A DNA stretch of 64,000 nt, taken from Amoebidium appalachense. Its lineage: Eukaryota > Ichthyosporea. The stretch is taken from assembly GCA_963693365.1 (NCBI GenBank), contig CAVNZM010000003.1, positions 2,046,001-2,110,000 on the forward strand, given 5' to 3'. The position numbers and the translations under genes are program-made. Numbering within the stretch: position 1 is the stretch's first letter; each line of letters starts with the position of its first letter. The notes under the pieces are model-generated. The model worked only from the letters and a program-made list of their open reading frames with translations, had not been told where the DNA came from and did not search any database. Shown here one piece after another: positions 1-12,900 of the stretch.

Positions 1-126
1 CAAACCCTCTCTCAGTTCCACACTGCCCGCAGGTGTGTAGTACACCTTAGCGACAGCGAAGTAACTTTCCGGGATCATTTTATTACCAGGGGTGTATCTG
101 TAACAGTGTTTTGTAGAACAGAAAAC

Positions 127-1672
127 ATGGTTAGGTTCCTCCTAACGGCGCTCTGCGCCGGGCTCGTGGCCGGTGTGCCACTTGCACCACAAAACTACCA
201 AATGAGAATGAAGACACTTATTCTTAGCACAAACCCCCTTATGTCTATCCTCCCTAACTGGATGGCAAACGCATACGGGCAGGACCACGACCTTATAGAA
301 CTGGTCGACGGAAACACGCTCACCGACCCGGACGGTAAATTCCTTGACAAACTGGTCGATGGACAGGGTAACCCCCAGTACAACTCGCTCGTTCTGCACA
401 CGCCGCGCCTCGCCTACGACATCGGAAACGGAACATTCCCCTCTGCTCTCACCAACGACCAGTGGGAGAGACTGAACGGTTGGGCCGCCGCGTACAAAAT
501 CCGGACGGTTGTTCTTGCGTCGAGCTATGTTGTTGACCCAGGTCTTCAGGCCGCTCCTGGGTGGGAGAAGGGTACGGACATGGACGCGTTCATTACGTTC
601 ATAGACAATGAACTGACGGAGCAGATTCGCGGAAATATTCGCAAGGAGTCGCGCTTCCGTACGGGTCAGGTGAACGAGTTTGTGCGCACGTCTTACTACT
701 TCTACCCTACGTTCGTCAAGGAGGGCAACCCACACATCAAGCCCTTCCTCGCAATGAACCCCGTGAATCCCCTCCCCAACCCTGCCTGTAACATCAACAC
801 TGACACGGCCAACCAGACCGTTGTTCCAATTATTGGTGATCCCCGCGGTATCGTTCTTACCAACTGCTACCCAGCCACCCTCCCCGACCCCAACTGGGTG
901 GGCGCTTTCATCCGCACCACACCGGACGGCCGCGAGGAAATGCACTTCATGATCAACTCCAACACTTTCGGCCACCACGGCTTCGCTCTTGCCGATGTCT
1001 GGCTCCCGTGGGCTATGCGCGGTATGTGGCTCGGCCAGCGTCGCATGTACCTCAACACGCACATTGACGATGTTTTCCTCTCCACCGCCGTTTACAACAT
1101 TACCCTTAACCGTCCTGCTATTGAGGATGAGTGGGCATACCGCGTTACCGCTACGGACTTTGTTCATCTTGTCAACTACACCAAGGAGTTTAACAAGAGG
1201 AACTCGCCCGGCACCCGGTACACTATCGAGCTGGCTTTCAACGGCATCGGGTGGTTTGCCAACGGGCTGGAGAAGGACTTCCCAGACCAGGTATGTTTAT
1301 GTGCACCTTTTTCATCCCCCCCTCTCCCCCAACGCACACACACACACACACCGCCGCCACCACCACACCACCACCCCCGATTATTAGGTGATAGAACTGT
1401 ACACGTGCAACATTTCATGAATGCCTGAACGGGCGTAGGATGATTCACAAGTGTAGAAGATCGTGAACAGTATCTTAATGATCTTGGCCTACGCAATTCT
1501 TACCCCCTTCCTCCCCCCCCTCCCCTCCCCTTTCCCCCCATCTTTCCCCTCTCCCCCTCCCAATCCCCCCCCCTCCCTCCCCCCCCCCCCCCCCACCCCA
1601 CACACACACCCCATCTTTCCCCTCTCCCCCCCCCCCTCCCCCCCCCCCCCCCCCCACCCCCGCCCCACACAC

Positions 1673-1716
<44 letters not shown>

Positions 1717-3397
1717 GTACACATACACATACACATACACACGTACACGCACACATACACGTACACACACAGGTGAACATGAAGGCGCTCGAGCTCCGCG
1801 ACCACTTCTTCTGGGTGTCTCACACCTGGGGCCACCTCGATCTCTATTGCCCTAACAGCGACTGCAACCGCTACGGCTTCACCAGGTACAACGACTCCCT
1901 GTGGGATCTCAAGAAGAACGAGTGGTTTGCCGAAAATGTTCTTTTCGCCGATATCCCCTCGGACAAGATTGAGAACTGGCCCACTTTCAGCCGTCACGGT
2001 CTCGTTACGCCCCGTATTTCCGGCCAGAACTTGTCCGATTCTATTCAGGCTATGAATGATGTCGGTATTGATAACACCGTCGGTGATAACTCTCGCCCTC
2101 TTCTCCGCCCGCTCAACCCGTTCCATGGCCTCTGGACCCCTACTAAGGACAACCAAGGGCGTAGCGCGTTCATCATCCCCCGTTGGGCGACGAGAATTTA
2201 CTTCGACGTGTCGACGGAGGTTGAGGCAGCTAAGGAACACAACTCCATCTACGGCCCTAACTGCTACGGATACGACCGGGTGGGTGAGGCTTCTTTCCCT
2301 TACAAGTGCAACACTACGACGTTCAAGTACCCACGCGATCTTACGCTCGATGAGATCATGATGATCGAGTCCTTCGAGACGGCGCGTAACTTCCTCGGCT
2401 ACCGCACGGACCCGTACATGTTCCACCAGGCAAACCTTCGTTTCTTTGAGAAGGACGGTAAGAAGACTTCTCTTCTGACGGAGTGGGTCGACGCCGTAAT
2501 GGAGCAGGTCACTCAGTACAACACTCTTCCTTTGATTTCCCACAAGATGGACGATCTGAAGAAGATCCTTCTGGAGCGTATGGACCGCGACGCCTGCGGG
2601 TTGGTTGGTACCATCGAGTATAACGCCGGTGTCCCCGTCAGCATGCACATCAGCAGCAATTCCTCGTGTGTTGCAAAGGTGTCGCGCACCTCTGGCACCA
2701 CTCTTCAGTTTGTCGATGGGGTCGAGGAGGAGGCTTATGGCCCCGACCGCACCCGCGATGTCCCCCTCAATGGAAGTACGTATACCCCCATAAGCACCAT
2801 CCCCCCTCCCCCCCTCCCTTTTTCCCACTTCCCCTCTTCCCCTCCCCCCCCCCCCCTCTCCCCTCTCCCCGGGCCCCTCACTACCCACAGGCACACCACC
2901 CCATGACCCTCGTTCTATAAGCTTCCCTGCCCTGCCTTTCTCTCACCAGGTTAATAGCTGAACCCTTCTTTTTTGTTTCCTCCCCTTCCCCCCCCCCCCC
3001 CCCCTCCCCCCCCAACCCCCCTTCCCCCTTCCCCCTTCCCCTCTCCATTCCTTGTGGGCTCTTAACTATAATTTACGAGTATAACCAACTAACGTTCCCG
3101 ATCCACCCTTCAGGCACCGTCACGCTCACGTTCGGTGTTCCCCCCGGTGGCTCTGCCCCCGTCAAGCCTTTCCTACCCTATCCCCCCGTGGACCACGTTG
3201 TCAACATCACCTTTGGAGGTATTCTCAATCTCAACAAGTTTGAGATGGACGTTATTCAGAACGTCACGGCTCTCGAGAAGTCTCTGAAGGATCAGGTAAT
3301 ATTTGCAGTGCCCTTGCCTTACCCCCTCCCCCCTCCCTCCCCCCTCCCCCCCCCTTTTTCACCCACTTTCCTCTATTCCCCCCCGTCCTCCCCCCCC

Positions 3398-3428
<31 letters not shown>

Positions 3429-3674
3429 AGTCTCCCTTGAACCATACTCCCTTGAACCATATTGGCTTTTGCGTCTTTTCCTATTCTCATAACTGTCAGG
3501 CCTTAGTCTCCCTTTCTTCAAGGGATATCCATCATCCCCCCCTTCCCCGCCCACACACATACCCGAAAAAAGAAATGTCTTCAATGCCCCTTGACCTGAT
3601 AACAACCCTAGCACAATAGTTACACTCTTTTCTCCTAATCGAATGTAGGCCACTCCCTCCCTCCCCCCCCCCCC

Positions 3675-3705
<31 letters not shown>

Positions 3706-4345
3706 CCTTACCCTCATCCACACCCACAACCAATAAGCACCCTTCACACAAATACATACCTAATAAGAAAAAGATCACGGTAAAAAGAGACAATCAGATG
3801 GCAACAGACAGACACTAACTCGATTGTCCGCTAAACAGGTTCAGGCATCGATGCAGAAGGTCGACGATGCGATCGGCGCCGTCACCTCCTTGACATGCCG
3901 CAGCATCGAAAACAACCAATACATCCAGGAGATTTACGATCTAATCGACGAGGTATCCAAGCCCGCGATTAAGGCCCGCGCCGACAACACCACCGGGAGC
4001 TGGTACCGCATCATGGAGGATTCTCTTGCGAAACTCGCCAACGATTTCGCCGTTTACGCCCAAGGAATTCAGAACGACGACCCTAATAAGGGTAAGGGTA
4101 TCGCCGCCGAACACTCGAAAAATTCGATTGATCGCCTGGAAAATTACGCCAGCGCGTACATGAAGCGTAGGTGGAGTCAGTGGCAAGACGCCGTCGCCAA
4201 GTACAACAAGAAGGGTGGGTGCTCGGGTGCGGAGGCCCCGGCGCAGATTAAGATCGATACGAGCACGGCACATATGGGGGACACGACCGAGGAGGATTTG
4301 TCCATCCCGGGAAGTCTGGGTGGTAGCCCGACTAGCGACATGTAA
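127..4345 (+). CDS. Agd3-like secreted polysaccharide deacetylase, 4 exons
   Basis: Exons 127-1290, 1773-2775, 3114-3295 and 3839-4345 join in frame (phases 0, 1, 0) to about 951 residues. The ATG at 127 is the first in frame and opens a signal peptide (MVRFLLTALCAGLVAGVP), so the protein should be secreted. The N-terminal third, with a stretch like SALTNDQWERLNGWAAAYKIR, resembles the domain in front of the catalytic part of fungal Agd3 (family CE18), which removes acetyl groups from N-acetylgalactosamine polymers. A HIDD motif (D314, D315) and an HTWGH motif (H405, H409) fit the Asp-Asp and H(S/T)xxH metal and catalytic signatures of the NodB-type deacetylase fold. Intron 1 (1291-1772) is poly-C followed by CA repeats and ends CACACACAG. 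The C-terminal 170 residues, after exon 3, are charged and helical and not recognised. The family call is from memory of motifs; substrate is inference. Confidence 0.7.
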
Positions 4346-4813
4346 ATACTCTTGGTCTCTGAAATTTAGAGTGTAATGATGCTGGTTTGGTAGTTTTTTT
4401 TCGGAGACTCAAATAGCATGTTAACACTCTGTTTCAGGCGGTATATAGTGTAGTGTGCACTGCTCTCGAAATTCATAGAATTCCGGGGGTATTAATGAAA
4501 TGATGATTGTTCTTGTTCCTTTTTTAGGTGAACTATTCAGAAGCGCACTGTGTGTGTCTTCTTGTGCTTACGTGGCACTCTTGTGTATGATCTCTGACGA
4601 ATGCAAATATAGTATTCCTGTTCCACAAGCTGATGTTTTTTTGGTGATCGAGGTTTTTCCGTACACACCAAATAAATCCAACACAATTAACCTGTGTCAT
4701 ATCAAAATAGCAGGTTGGGGGTGTGAAGCTTTTATCTGATGCATCACCACAAAACAAAATCACAATTCATGCACGATACAGTACGAGGCACACGCGCACA
4801 CACACATGCATGC

Positions 4814-4936
<123 letters not shown>

Positions 4937-5274
4937 GGCTGTGCACCCACCCACTCACACACACACACACAGGCTGTGCACGCGCACACACGCTCTCTCG
5001 CACAAGCTCGTTACAGCCTTCCCCCCATCTCTCCCCCCCCCCCCCCCCCCCCTCTTCCACCCCTCCTCCCCCCCCCCCCCCCCCTCCCTCCCCCCGCACC
5101 CCGGGGCCCAGCAAGAAAACTATTACCCCTCCTCCCTCCTCCCCCATACCCCCCCACCCCCATCCCCCCCCTTCTCCCCTTTTCTCCTTCCCTCACACCC
5201 CTACACGCCAAGTACACTGGTAAAGAAGAGCTTTAAGAGGGAGAAATGGCCTATCGGCCTTTGCGTATCAAATT

Positions 5275-5305
<31 letters not shown>

Positions 5306-5409
5306 GGGGGTTCACCCCAAGGTTAGCTCCCCGCCCCCGCCCACCTTGGACGCCACATCAAGTGGGCCAACGATTCCAAACGTGCATATGCATGCACACG
5401 GATTCCGCA

Positions 5410-5412
<3 letters not shown>

Positions 5413-5482
<70 letters not shown>

Positions 5483-5760
5483 CACATGCGCACGCACACA
5501 TGCACGCACACACACTCACACCGTGCACGCACACACTGTGACACGCACGCATACACTGTGACACACACGCACGTGCACACGCATGCACACACAATCGACA
5601 CACACCAATGTACACACACACGCAGCGCCACACACACACACACACACACACAACACACACACACTCGCACACACGCACACATGCACACCCACTCAACCAC
5701 CCACCCACCCACGCACAAACGCACACACACGCACACCAGTGTCATACCGTGTGGCACACA
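5413..5760. repeat. (CA)n microsatellite with degenerate CA/CGCA flank
   Basis: A pure CA array (5413-5480) runs into about 280 bases of imperfect CA, GCACA and CATGCA units, as if an older array is decaying. Confidence 0.9.
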
Positions 5761-5774
5761 CGCAGTCCTCCCCT

Positions 5775-5815
<41 letters not shown>

Positions 5816-6679
5816 CAACCCCCCTTTACCACACGGGGTTTGGGTTAATGACTAGCGCAGTACGGAGATACCGAACCATCTTCTGGCACACAGAATTGTC
5901 CGGGACCCAAATGAATAGAATATTCTGCTGGAGTTTAAAATAAATGAAGCCACCAGCATGCCTACCTTTTAAACTTATAACATGGAGATATAAACTTAAC
6001 TCAAAAAAAGCAAATGTTTTCGTTTTACACTGGCCTGGTTGAGATGAAAGTTAGAAAAGTAGTACACGACCATGATAGTATGTTGCACAACCTCCCCCCT
6101 CTTCCCCCCTCCCCCCCCCCCCCCCCCCTCCCTCCCCCCCCTTCCCCCCCCCCTCCCCCCCCCCCTCCCCCCCCCCCCCCCCTCCACCCCTTCCCCGGCC
6201 ATGGCGCACGCCACCGGCCCCTTTGATCAGGTGATATATCGGTCGAATTTCAACCTTAACATACTTTCTAAATCCAGCCTTGATCATTTCCCCTCGAACC
6301 CCGGTGTACGTACGGTACTATATACCTCACGACCTTTCCTGCCCGTCTTCTTCCTCAGAGTATTTTTGTTAAAGGAAGACACACCGTGGTGCACACCAAA
6401 GCACACTTCATCTTCGTGTAATATGTTCATTGTGAGAGGAGGGTTCGTGGGCATCCGGAGTGGTACGGTTTTTTTTTTTTTTTTGGCGGGGGCTTGGAAG
6501 AGGGGGGGGGGTGTGTGTGGAGAGGAGAGGAGATGGTTCATGTCTTGGATGATTAATATTGGTCATGTATCGACTCATAATAGAGAGAGGAAAGGGATTT
6601 TTTCCCAAAATTTTGTCCGCGGCCGGGGACTGAAGGTGAGGCCCAAAATCGGTGAGCGTATGTATATGTGCACTGCGTA

Positions 6680-6691
6680 CATGTGTGTGTG

Positions 6692-6768
<77 letters not shown>

Positions 6769-6923
6769 ATCTGTGTGCATGCGCGCGTGTGTGTGTGTGT
6801 GTGCATGCGCGCGCGTGTGTGTGTGTGTGCATGTGTGCATGTGTGTGCATGTGTGTGCATGTGTGTGTGTGCGTGTGTGTGTCTGTGTGTGTGTGTGTGT
6901 GTGTGTGTTTGTGTGTGTGTTTG

Positions 6924-6959
<36 letters not shown>

Positions 6960-6960
6960 A
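6680..6960. repeat. (GT)n microsatellite
   Basis: Long GT array with GTGCATGT and GTTTGT interruptions. It is the reverse complement of the CA arrays lying about 1 kb to the left. Confidence 0.93.
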
Positions 6961-7021
6961 TGTCGGACGGGCAGCCGAAGGGGGGGGGGGGGGAGGGGGA
7001 GACAGTAGAGGGAGGGAAGAT

Positions 7022-7212
<191 letters not shown>

Positions 7213-9947
7213 TGTAAGAGTGAAGGAGAAAAGAGAGTGAGGGAGAGGCTCTGTCGACGTCAGTGAGTGATGAGTGACGTTAAATCTTTGATTTTCACTA
7301 TGACACTGGAGCCTTGTGCAGCGCTGCCGCAGACACCGTTTTCTAGGTTTTTGTGAGCTCCTGCCCCGCAAGGCTTAATTTAACCACGAACTCTCTTTAT
7401 TCTGTGTGTGTGTGGCAGTACCGTCGCATGTGTGAGGCGCCATAGGCGAACGAGCCCTAAACATGAGTCAAAGGGGAAGGGGGGGGGAGGGAGGGGGGAG
7501 GGAGAGGTGGGGGAGGGCCCCGGGGGAGGGGGGGGATCTGCACAATATATGCATTTACATGGTGACTCCTGGGCGTTTGGAGATGGGGAGAGAGGTGGGA
7601 TTTTTGGACGTCTTTTCAGAGAGGGCCCCAGGGGCAGGAGGAGGGCATGAGGTGGGGTTTTGCCAAGGGCACTGGGATGGGTTGACTCAGCCTCCCCCGG
7701 GGGAGGGGAGGGGGGGGGGGGAGGGGGGGGGGGAGGGTAGACACAAGTGGCTGTGTGATGTGCATGTAGATTGTAAGCTGATGAGTACTACATATCGTAG
7801 TCCCTGTTTAGAGTTCTCAGTATTTGAAAGCCTATCGTAAGTGCTCATGCGGATATATGGGACTAATACTTGAAGATGTGATGGCGATGGCGCATGCACT
7901 CAATCCGCCATGGCCATCAACCATCACTGATTACAACGGGATGGTTGATGCCATACGGGTAAAGGTGGCGTTACATACAAGCAAGTTACCATGTTAAACA
8001 TGGAAGGGCTAAAAATGGACAACGGCAAGAAGAATATGCACACCGGTAGGCCTAGGCCTAGGCCTCGGGTCCTTAGATTCGGTTTTGGCAGAGCACACAC
8101 CGTTCGCACTCGGCCTGCCTGCGACGTGTGCAAAGCTTGGGTATTGATACCCTGAAATTGCAGAGCAAATATTATTATCAACACATCATAAAAACGGAAC
8201 CGTTGTGATAACACACAAGGCGGCAGGCAATGCTCATGCAGATCTTTCGATTTGACCTCTGGAGGAAGACCACGAAAGGAAAATCCCGGGCTAAAATTGA
8301 CAAAAATACACATAAAAACGACGGGCTTCTAGTAACTGCCCTGTTTTAGTCTGTTTTCCCATGAGAGCGTAGCAATACACCTGGAAGTCCGGTCATCGAG
8401 TTGTAAAAAATATACAAAAGATATACTGCAATCAAATTTGGAAATGTAAGATCAGCTGTTGATTATCGGATTTTTATGCAGCTAGATCTTCCATCGCAAA
8501 AGCGAGAAAACGGTCGATTTTTTTTCGTTTTGTACACGGGAAGTGTAAAACTTTTGAAAACTTTTAGTGGCTGCGCCAAGACTGCAGATGTGAGCAAGGG
8601 AATTCGAAGGGCTTTGTGATGAAAGGTGAATTTTGGAAACGGGAGAAAAGGAATGCTTGTTGGGTGATTACCGGCGATCGTTGCAGAGGGAGCGAGGATT
8701 GAACCATGTTCTCATAAAGGAAAAGGCGAAGGTGGTTGGCGAGGTTAACCACTTAAGGCCCCTTAAGTCCAATACCCGACCATTTCATACCAATCACTTA
8801 CCAAAAGAGGGCGGTGAAGGATCCCAAGGGAAAAGGGCTATAGAGTAGATCTAGAGGGCTTTCCTCGACTTTCTTGTGAACTTGAACTTTACCACGCGGG
8901 CACGCACGCACACACCCACACACACACGCACGCACACGCGCACATATACGCTTATTCATTCGCATACATTGGCGAGCGCGCTTTCGTTTCTGATCGTCCA
9001 AGGCCATTACGAAGTTCTTCCCTCTATACGACATCTCTGAGATCCTGGGGTAATATAAGCAGAACTCGGAACAGCGGAGACGAGGTGTTCAGCGGGCCAG
9101 AACCTTTGTAAAGGTATGCAAAACCCTCTTCCACCACCTATAGTTTTTGCAACATTGAATGTCTTCCGGTTGATTTGGCCCCTAGGCTTTCTCTGAGAAC
9201 CAGACAGGCAAATTTTTTTCCCCCTTGAAGCCCGACAGCATCAGTTCGGAACTTCACCCCTCTCCGTCTGAACACAGCACCTCTTTCTTTCGACATTTTC
9301 CGCTTCCTGCATGCATGATCTACCCCGATACTGGGTGTGTGTGTTGTAATGATGCGTGCGAACTCGTTACTCCAGTCCAGAATTGGCCAGTGTTGTCGGT
9401 TTGATGATAGCTTCAACTTTGGGTTCTTGTGTGTGAAGGAAGCTTTTTTCCGTAAGATACTTTCGTTGCCATATATCACCCTGCTTAGGCTATATGAGCT
9501 ATGACCATAATCTCGAAGCATAAACGTAGAAACACGTGCATACATTTCCTTCCCCCCCCCCCCTCCCCCCCCCCTCCCCCCTCTCCCCCCCCCCCCCCCC
9601 CCCCGCCCTCCCCCTTGCCCCTCCCCCAACTCCCTAGCCACTCCCTTCCTCCCCCCCCCCCCCCCCTTTCCCCCCCATCTCCCTAACCCATCCCAATCCC
9701 GCCTCCCCCCTTCCCTCCCCTTCCCCCCCGCCCGTTCCCCTATAACTATAGCACACCAGGCCAAACATTTTGGCATAAATACCCTACCTCGTATTAGCAG
9801 TGCTTTCCAGCAGTGAAAACCTTTTCTGTATTGTCCTTGCCTTATCTCAAAATATTCTCGTTATGAATCGTGTTCATTTTTTTTCACGCACATTTGCATC
9901 TGTCGTGAATGAACAAGTCAATGACATGGTGTGGGTTTGCACACAGA

Positions 9948-12900
9948 ATGGCTGAAACGGATACCGATCCTCTCTGGAGGCCCACCTCTTCCAGTCCCGG
10001 AGGAAACTATGTTAGCCCTAGTGCCAACTATGGAAGCGCAAACCAAGTAGCCTACCCTCCCTCCCCTCCCCCCTCCCCTCCCCTTCCCCCCTCCCTCTTC
10101 TCCCCTCCCCCCTTCCCGACTCCCCCACCCCCTCTTTATCTATTCCCCCCCCCCCCCCCCCGTACCCCCCCAACAAAAGCAACTATCATTATTATGGGTT
10201 GTAAACCCCACACAAGGCAGCAAGAGGTTATTAAAGTCGAAGCCTGTTCCCTGTTTAAGAGATATAGGCGCCCCCCTGATAATTGGGCCCTTTTCAAGCA
10301 TCTTCTGCCCCTTCTCTGAAATGACGTCATCCGGCCCACGGGCCTTATCAATGGTGGCCACGTCGAGTGGGTTTATTGGGGCTGTATTTTCATAGATGAG
10401 GCTCGAGTTGGCACTATGTGAGCAAAAGAACTCCGGACTTTGAACACTTGGCCTTTAAATTCATGTGTGTGTATGTGTGTGTGTTCCTTTTTGCATACCA
10501 CCAAACCTCTGTCCATTGAACACTCGTTTTTGGTCCTGCACACGACCAATAGAATTCCCCTTTCCCGGATAGACATGCATCAGGGGTTGTTGGACTCGGG
10601 CGTTTTAAGTCGTATTTTGGCAAACTCCGGTGATTTTGACCCCTCCTCTCCCCTCCCCCCCTATTTCCGGCTGACATCCGGGGGCATAGCTTTCCGTTCG
10701 AAGACGATAAAGTTCCGCCCTAGTAAGCGTGTTACTACCCTGCGGCGTGGGTCAAATCTCATATTTTCCCCTCTGATTACGAATTCTGTGGCCTTCGGGA
10801 CTTAATTCTTTTCAGCTGGTGTAGTATGTTAGCCAGGGAAGTATCGACTTAGGTATCGACGGGGGAGCTTCCTAGAAGCCCCGTCTCCTGAGTTCCTATC
10901 TATATTTTTCTTGCTTCTGCTTACTGCTGCAACTTTAACCCCCGGCCTTTCCCACTGCCCTTGCCTGCATAAGCAACCCTGCTCGTCTCTGATCAAGACG
11001 GGTGACCTACTCATGTTCAAGTGAAACAGTATCTGAGTTGGGTTTCGTTAACGAGGGGAATAGGTCGAAACTCGGGTACTGTGGATGACGTGGGCCCCCC
11101 CTGAGGATGGGCTCTGCTTATTATGCATACTCTTTATGTATGGCTTGCATTCTGCATCGTGTTATCCGTTTGTTCTTGTGTACTTCGTACTTTTTGACGC
11201 ATTCAAAACCCCCCCTCCCTCACGGTCGTATTTACTAATTGAAAGCCTCTTTTTTATCGTATTGTGGGGTCCTCTTTGATCGTACATACGACGATTTTGA
11301 GTCGTAATACAAACGCTGAGTCATGCATACACGTGCATACGTGTTTCCACCCCACTCGGCCTTTCTGCCTTTGCTCACATCTCGGGCAGCAGAATCGTGT
11401 TGCCGTGGATCAGTTCATACGCACAGACAGTATGCCCGTGCGGAGAGCAACCACATTCATGGTACGTGGTCAGTATAAACATGGTTTAAATTTTAGTTAT
11501 ATTTTATCTTTTATATTTTATTTCTTTTTTTTGGGGGGGGGGGGGGGGGGGGGCAGAGGGGGTTCAGTATAAACGTCAGGGTCTTTGGGTCGTTTTTTTA
11601 CATTGTCATATGTGTTTTTTTTTTGTTTTTTTTTGGGGGGGGGAGGGGGGGGGGGGGGGGGGGGTAAAAGGAAAATGGTTCTCCGAGGGGACTTCTTTCC
11701 CATTTCAATCTTACAGACAGCAAACCTTCGTGGGGAGAGGCACTACGTTTATGAACATCACAGTTTTCTTGGGGAGTTTTTTTTTTTGGAATGGGCATGG
11801 AGAATTTGGGATCCGTCTTTCAGGTGTAGGGATATTGAGAGGTTTTTTTGGTTTGCTGCGGGTTCTTTTTGTTGGGGGAGAGGGGGAAAGGCGCGGCAGC
11901 GACGGGGGGCGGGGGGGGGGGGGGGGGGGAGAGGGGAGGGAAGGGGGGAGACTAAGAGGAGGGGGTTGATAGGGGTTTTGGAGTGGGAGTGCTTGTTCCC
12001 ACACGGACAGGCTGTAAAGCATACTTGCACCTATAAGCGGTTGTATATACAAAGACACTCATGTACACGGGTACGTGTTGATGCTCGTGCACATGCAAAC
12101 ACATAGGTGGTACTTGCTGGAAACAAACTGGGAAAGAAGCTTGGTGGTTTGGTAGGGTTTATCACATACGTATACGCGCATGCACTCTCGCACACACGCA
12201 GGCACGCACGCACGTACGCACGCACACACACACACACACACAGACACACACACGCTCACACACGAAAACACCAGCACGTACACACACATACGCACCCACA
12301 CACTCAGCAACACTCAGGGTTTGCGTACACAAACATATGCACGCTCACATGCCTCATATATAGTGACACAACAACATTCACACCGACACATCCTCACCAC
12401 GCAACATTCCTCCCCCCCCCCCCCCCCCCCACCCCCCCCCCCCCCCCCCCCACCCCCCCCCCTCTCTCTTTCCCCCCCCCCCCCCCCCCCCCCCCCCCCA
12501 CTTTTCCAACAAACCAACCAATCACACCCCGACTTACACAGGGACCGATCCGCAACCCCGACCAATGGGGCAAGCTCTTTATGACATTCTTCTCTGCCGA
12601 GGCCATTGCCGTGGTTGGGCTCTGTGCCTATCGCCTGTACAAGTCTATCCCCATCACGGATGCGACAAGGAGTGACTTTGTCTACACCGTGTGTTTGCTT
12701 CTTAACATACGTGTGTAGTCCTGTACCCCCCTCCCCCCCCAAGCCCGCCCTCCCCCCTCCCCCCTCCTTCTCAACGTACGTGTGTGGTCTTGAAAACCCC
12801 CCTTCCCCTCCCCCTCCCCCCCCCTCCCCTTGATTATTTTCCGAACTCTTAATATACTTTGGACCTTGCATGGTGAATTACGTCATGAATGTGTGCTTCA

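Noticed and set aside
142-1167. Long open frame (341 codons) on the minus strand across deacetylase exon 1
   Set aside because: It is antisense to a coding exon with a signal peptide and conserved motifs; its protein has no recognisable features.
1500-2894. 464-codon minus-strand frame over deacetylase exon 2
   Set aside because: Shadow of exon 2 plus Gly/Cys-Val runs from the flanking poly-C and CA repeats.
7800-8900. Mixed-composition stretch in the left spacer as a possible hidden gene
   Set aside because: Frames are short, codon composition is unremarkable and no splice chain could be built.
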